Assembly (NCBI GenBank): GCA_036873135.1
Contig: JAPTYO010000005.1
Coordinates: forward strand, 4,628,166 to 4,692,165
DNA from: Clarkia xantiana subsp. parviflora
Lineage: Eukaryota > Streptophyta > Magnoliopsida > Myrtales > Onagraceae
DNA: 64,000 nucleotides
Direction: 5' to 3'
In this document: one piece after another, positions 63,164 through 64,000 of the stretch
Position numbering within the stretch: the stretch's first letter is position 1
How the letters are laid out: each line of letters opens with the position of its first letter
Position numbers and translations under genes: made by a program
Notes under the pieces: generated by a model
The model's database searches: none
What the model saw: only the letters and a program-made list of their open reading frames with translations
What the model was told of the DNA's origin: nothing

Positions 63164-64000
63164 TGCGCAATAACTATCTTTGGAAATATATATATATATA
63201 GTGAATATATTATATTTATTGTTACTTAACGTCTAAGTTATGTTTTTGGTGGATTTTAAAACCTTACTTAGCCACCAAGTAAGTAATTTTGGCTAAACCT
63301 TAGGTGTTAATGGGCTGGACTTAATGCGCAACCGGGTCGGATCGAGCAACCCGGGTAACCCTTGGGATCCGAACTGGTTTGGGTTCCGCCGGTTCAATCG
63401 GGTCGGGTCAATTGACCCGGATTTCTCATTCGGTCCGACCCAGAGCGGGTCGTACCAGATGGGTTAATGGGTCGGGTCGAACCCAACTCGGTTCGAAAAA
63501 AATCGAACCGAAAATACCTAACCGAAACGGACCGATCGGACCGGGTCAATCGAACCGGACCGGTAAGACCTGGTCAATCGGATTAGACCGGTTGAACCGG
63601 GTCAATCGGACCGGACATGTCGAACCGGGTTGACCGAACCGGACCGGGTTCGGGTCAACTAAAAATAGGCCAGATCAAATTTCAAATCCAAATGTTTTTT
63701 AAATTTGAAATTACCTACACAGTGTGAATTGGTTTGATATTTTCAGGTTTTAATCAAACATGATGCTTAGTTTCGGTTATGGGGATGAATCTCGGAAAAT
63801 GCATGATTATGGGACTGAATCATTTTGTGGGCTGAATTGCAATTGTTGTATATTGATATGAATGCATGTTATAATTGCGTCTTGACTATGTCAAACTAGC
63901 TGGATATTACATATTGGGGGCGGAGCCCTGTTTTCAATTAATGAGTTGCGCACTAAGATAGACATGTTGTGTTGAGTGATCTTGATTAGGATCCATGTTT
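62642..64000. other. Region downstream of the LTR, no gene recognised
   Basis: Contains GTGGC/GCCAC-rich DNA (62775-62975), a TA microsatellite (about 63136-63164) and a block dense in GGGTCGG, ACCGGACC and GAACCGG motifs (63325-63655) like those at 35041-35235 and at the ends of the hAT-type element. The open frame at 63379-63633 is only a translation of this repeat. Confidence 0.4.

Noticed and set aside
63379..63633. 84-codon open frame as a gene
   Set aside because: It only translates a GGGTCGG/ACCGG repeat block, as do similar frames at 35043-35312.

Overview
The window is nuclear DNA of a flowering plant, most likely a eudicot. It has AT-rich introns with GT-AG borders, plant L1-type LINE, Ty1/Copia and Ty3/Gypsy (Tat-type) retrotransposons, hAT, Mutator-like and Tourist-like DNA elements, and two spliced host genes on the minus strand. 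I cannot name the species from sequence alone.

Layout: 1-1911 holds a LINE fragment, a perfect 21-bp hairpin and several short tandem duplications. 1912-31773 is one compound object. A minus-strand LINE of about 5.7 kb, with a 13-bp target-site duplication (TSD) and a poly-A tail, has been split by five later insertions: Copia-1 (2346-7752), a Mutator-type MITE (8039-8963), Copia-2 (11354-16715), a Tat-type Gypsy element (18086-29077) and a deleted hAT (30081-31493). Each insertion has its own TSD, and across several of them the LINE reading frame can be followed from one side to the other.

Host genes: 32319-33726 encodes a 227-residue PPPDE/DeSI-type deSUMOylating isopeptidase in four coding exons, with a probable 5' UTR intron. 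38700-55371 encodes a kaurene-synthase-like class I diterpene synthase. I assembled 14 exons that join in phase into a 795-residue open frame with DDLFD and NDVQTFKYE metal-binding motifs. The gene is spread over 16.7 kb because its introns carry many transposons: a CACTA-like and a hAT-like element in intron 1, Copia-3 (45377-50302) plus older Copia debris in intron 6, and four MITE or hAT insertions in intron 12. A 1.3-kb hAT-type element lies about 130 bp upstream of its TATA box.

Between and beyond the genes are foldback and MITE elements (35729-36638, 36936-37725, 37841-38450, 55570-56867, 57554-58285), an inverted repeat with 394-bp arms (58988-59824), and two divergent LTR relics (61555-62641). 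The two host genes are not functionally related. The rest of the window is mobile DNA of different ages: the Copia LTR pairs differ at only 1-2 sites, the Gypsy LTRs at roughly 18, and the LINE carries many stops and frameshifts.
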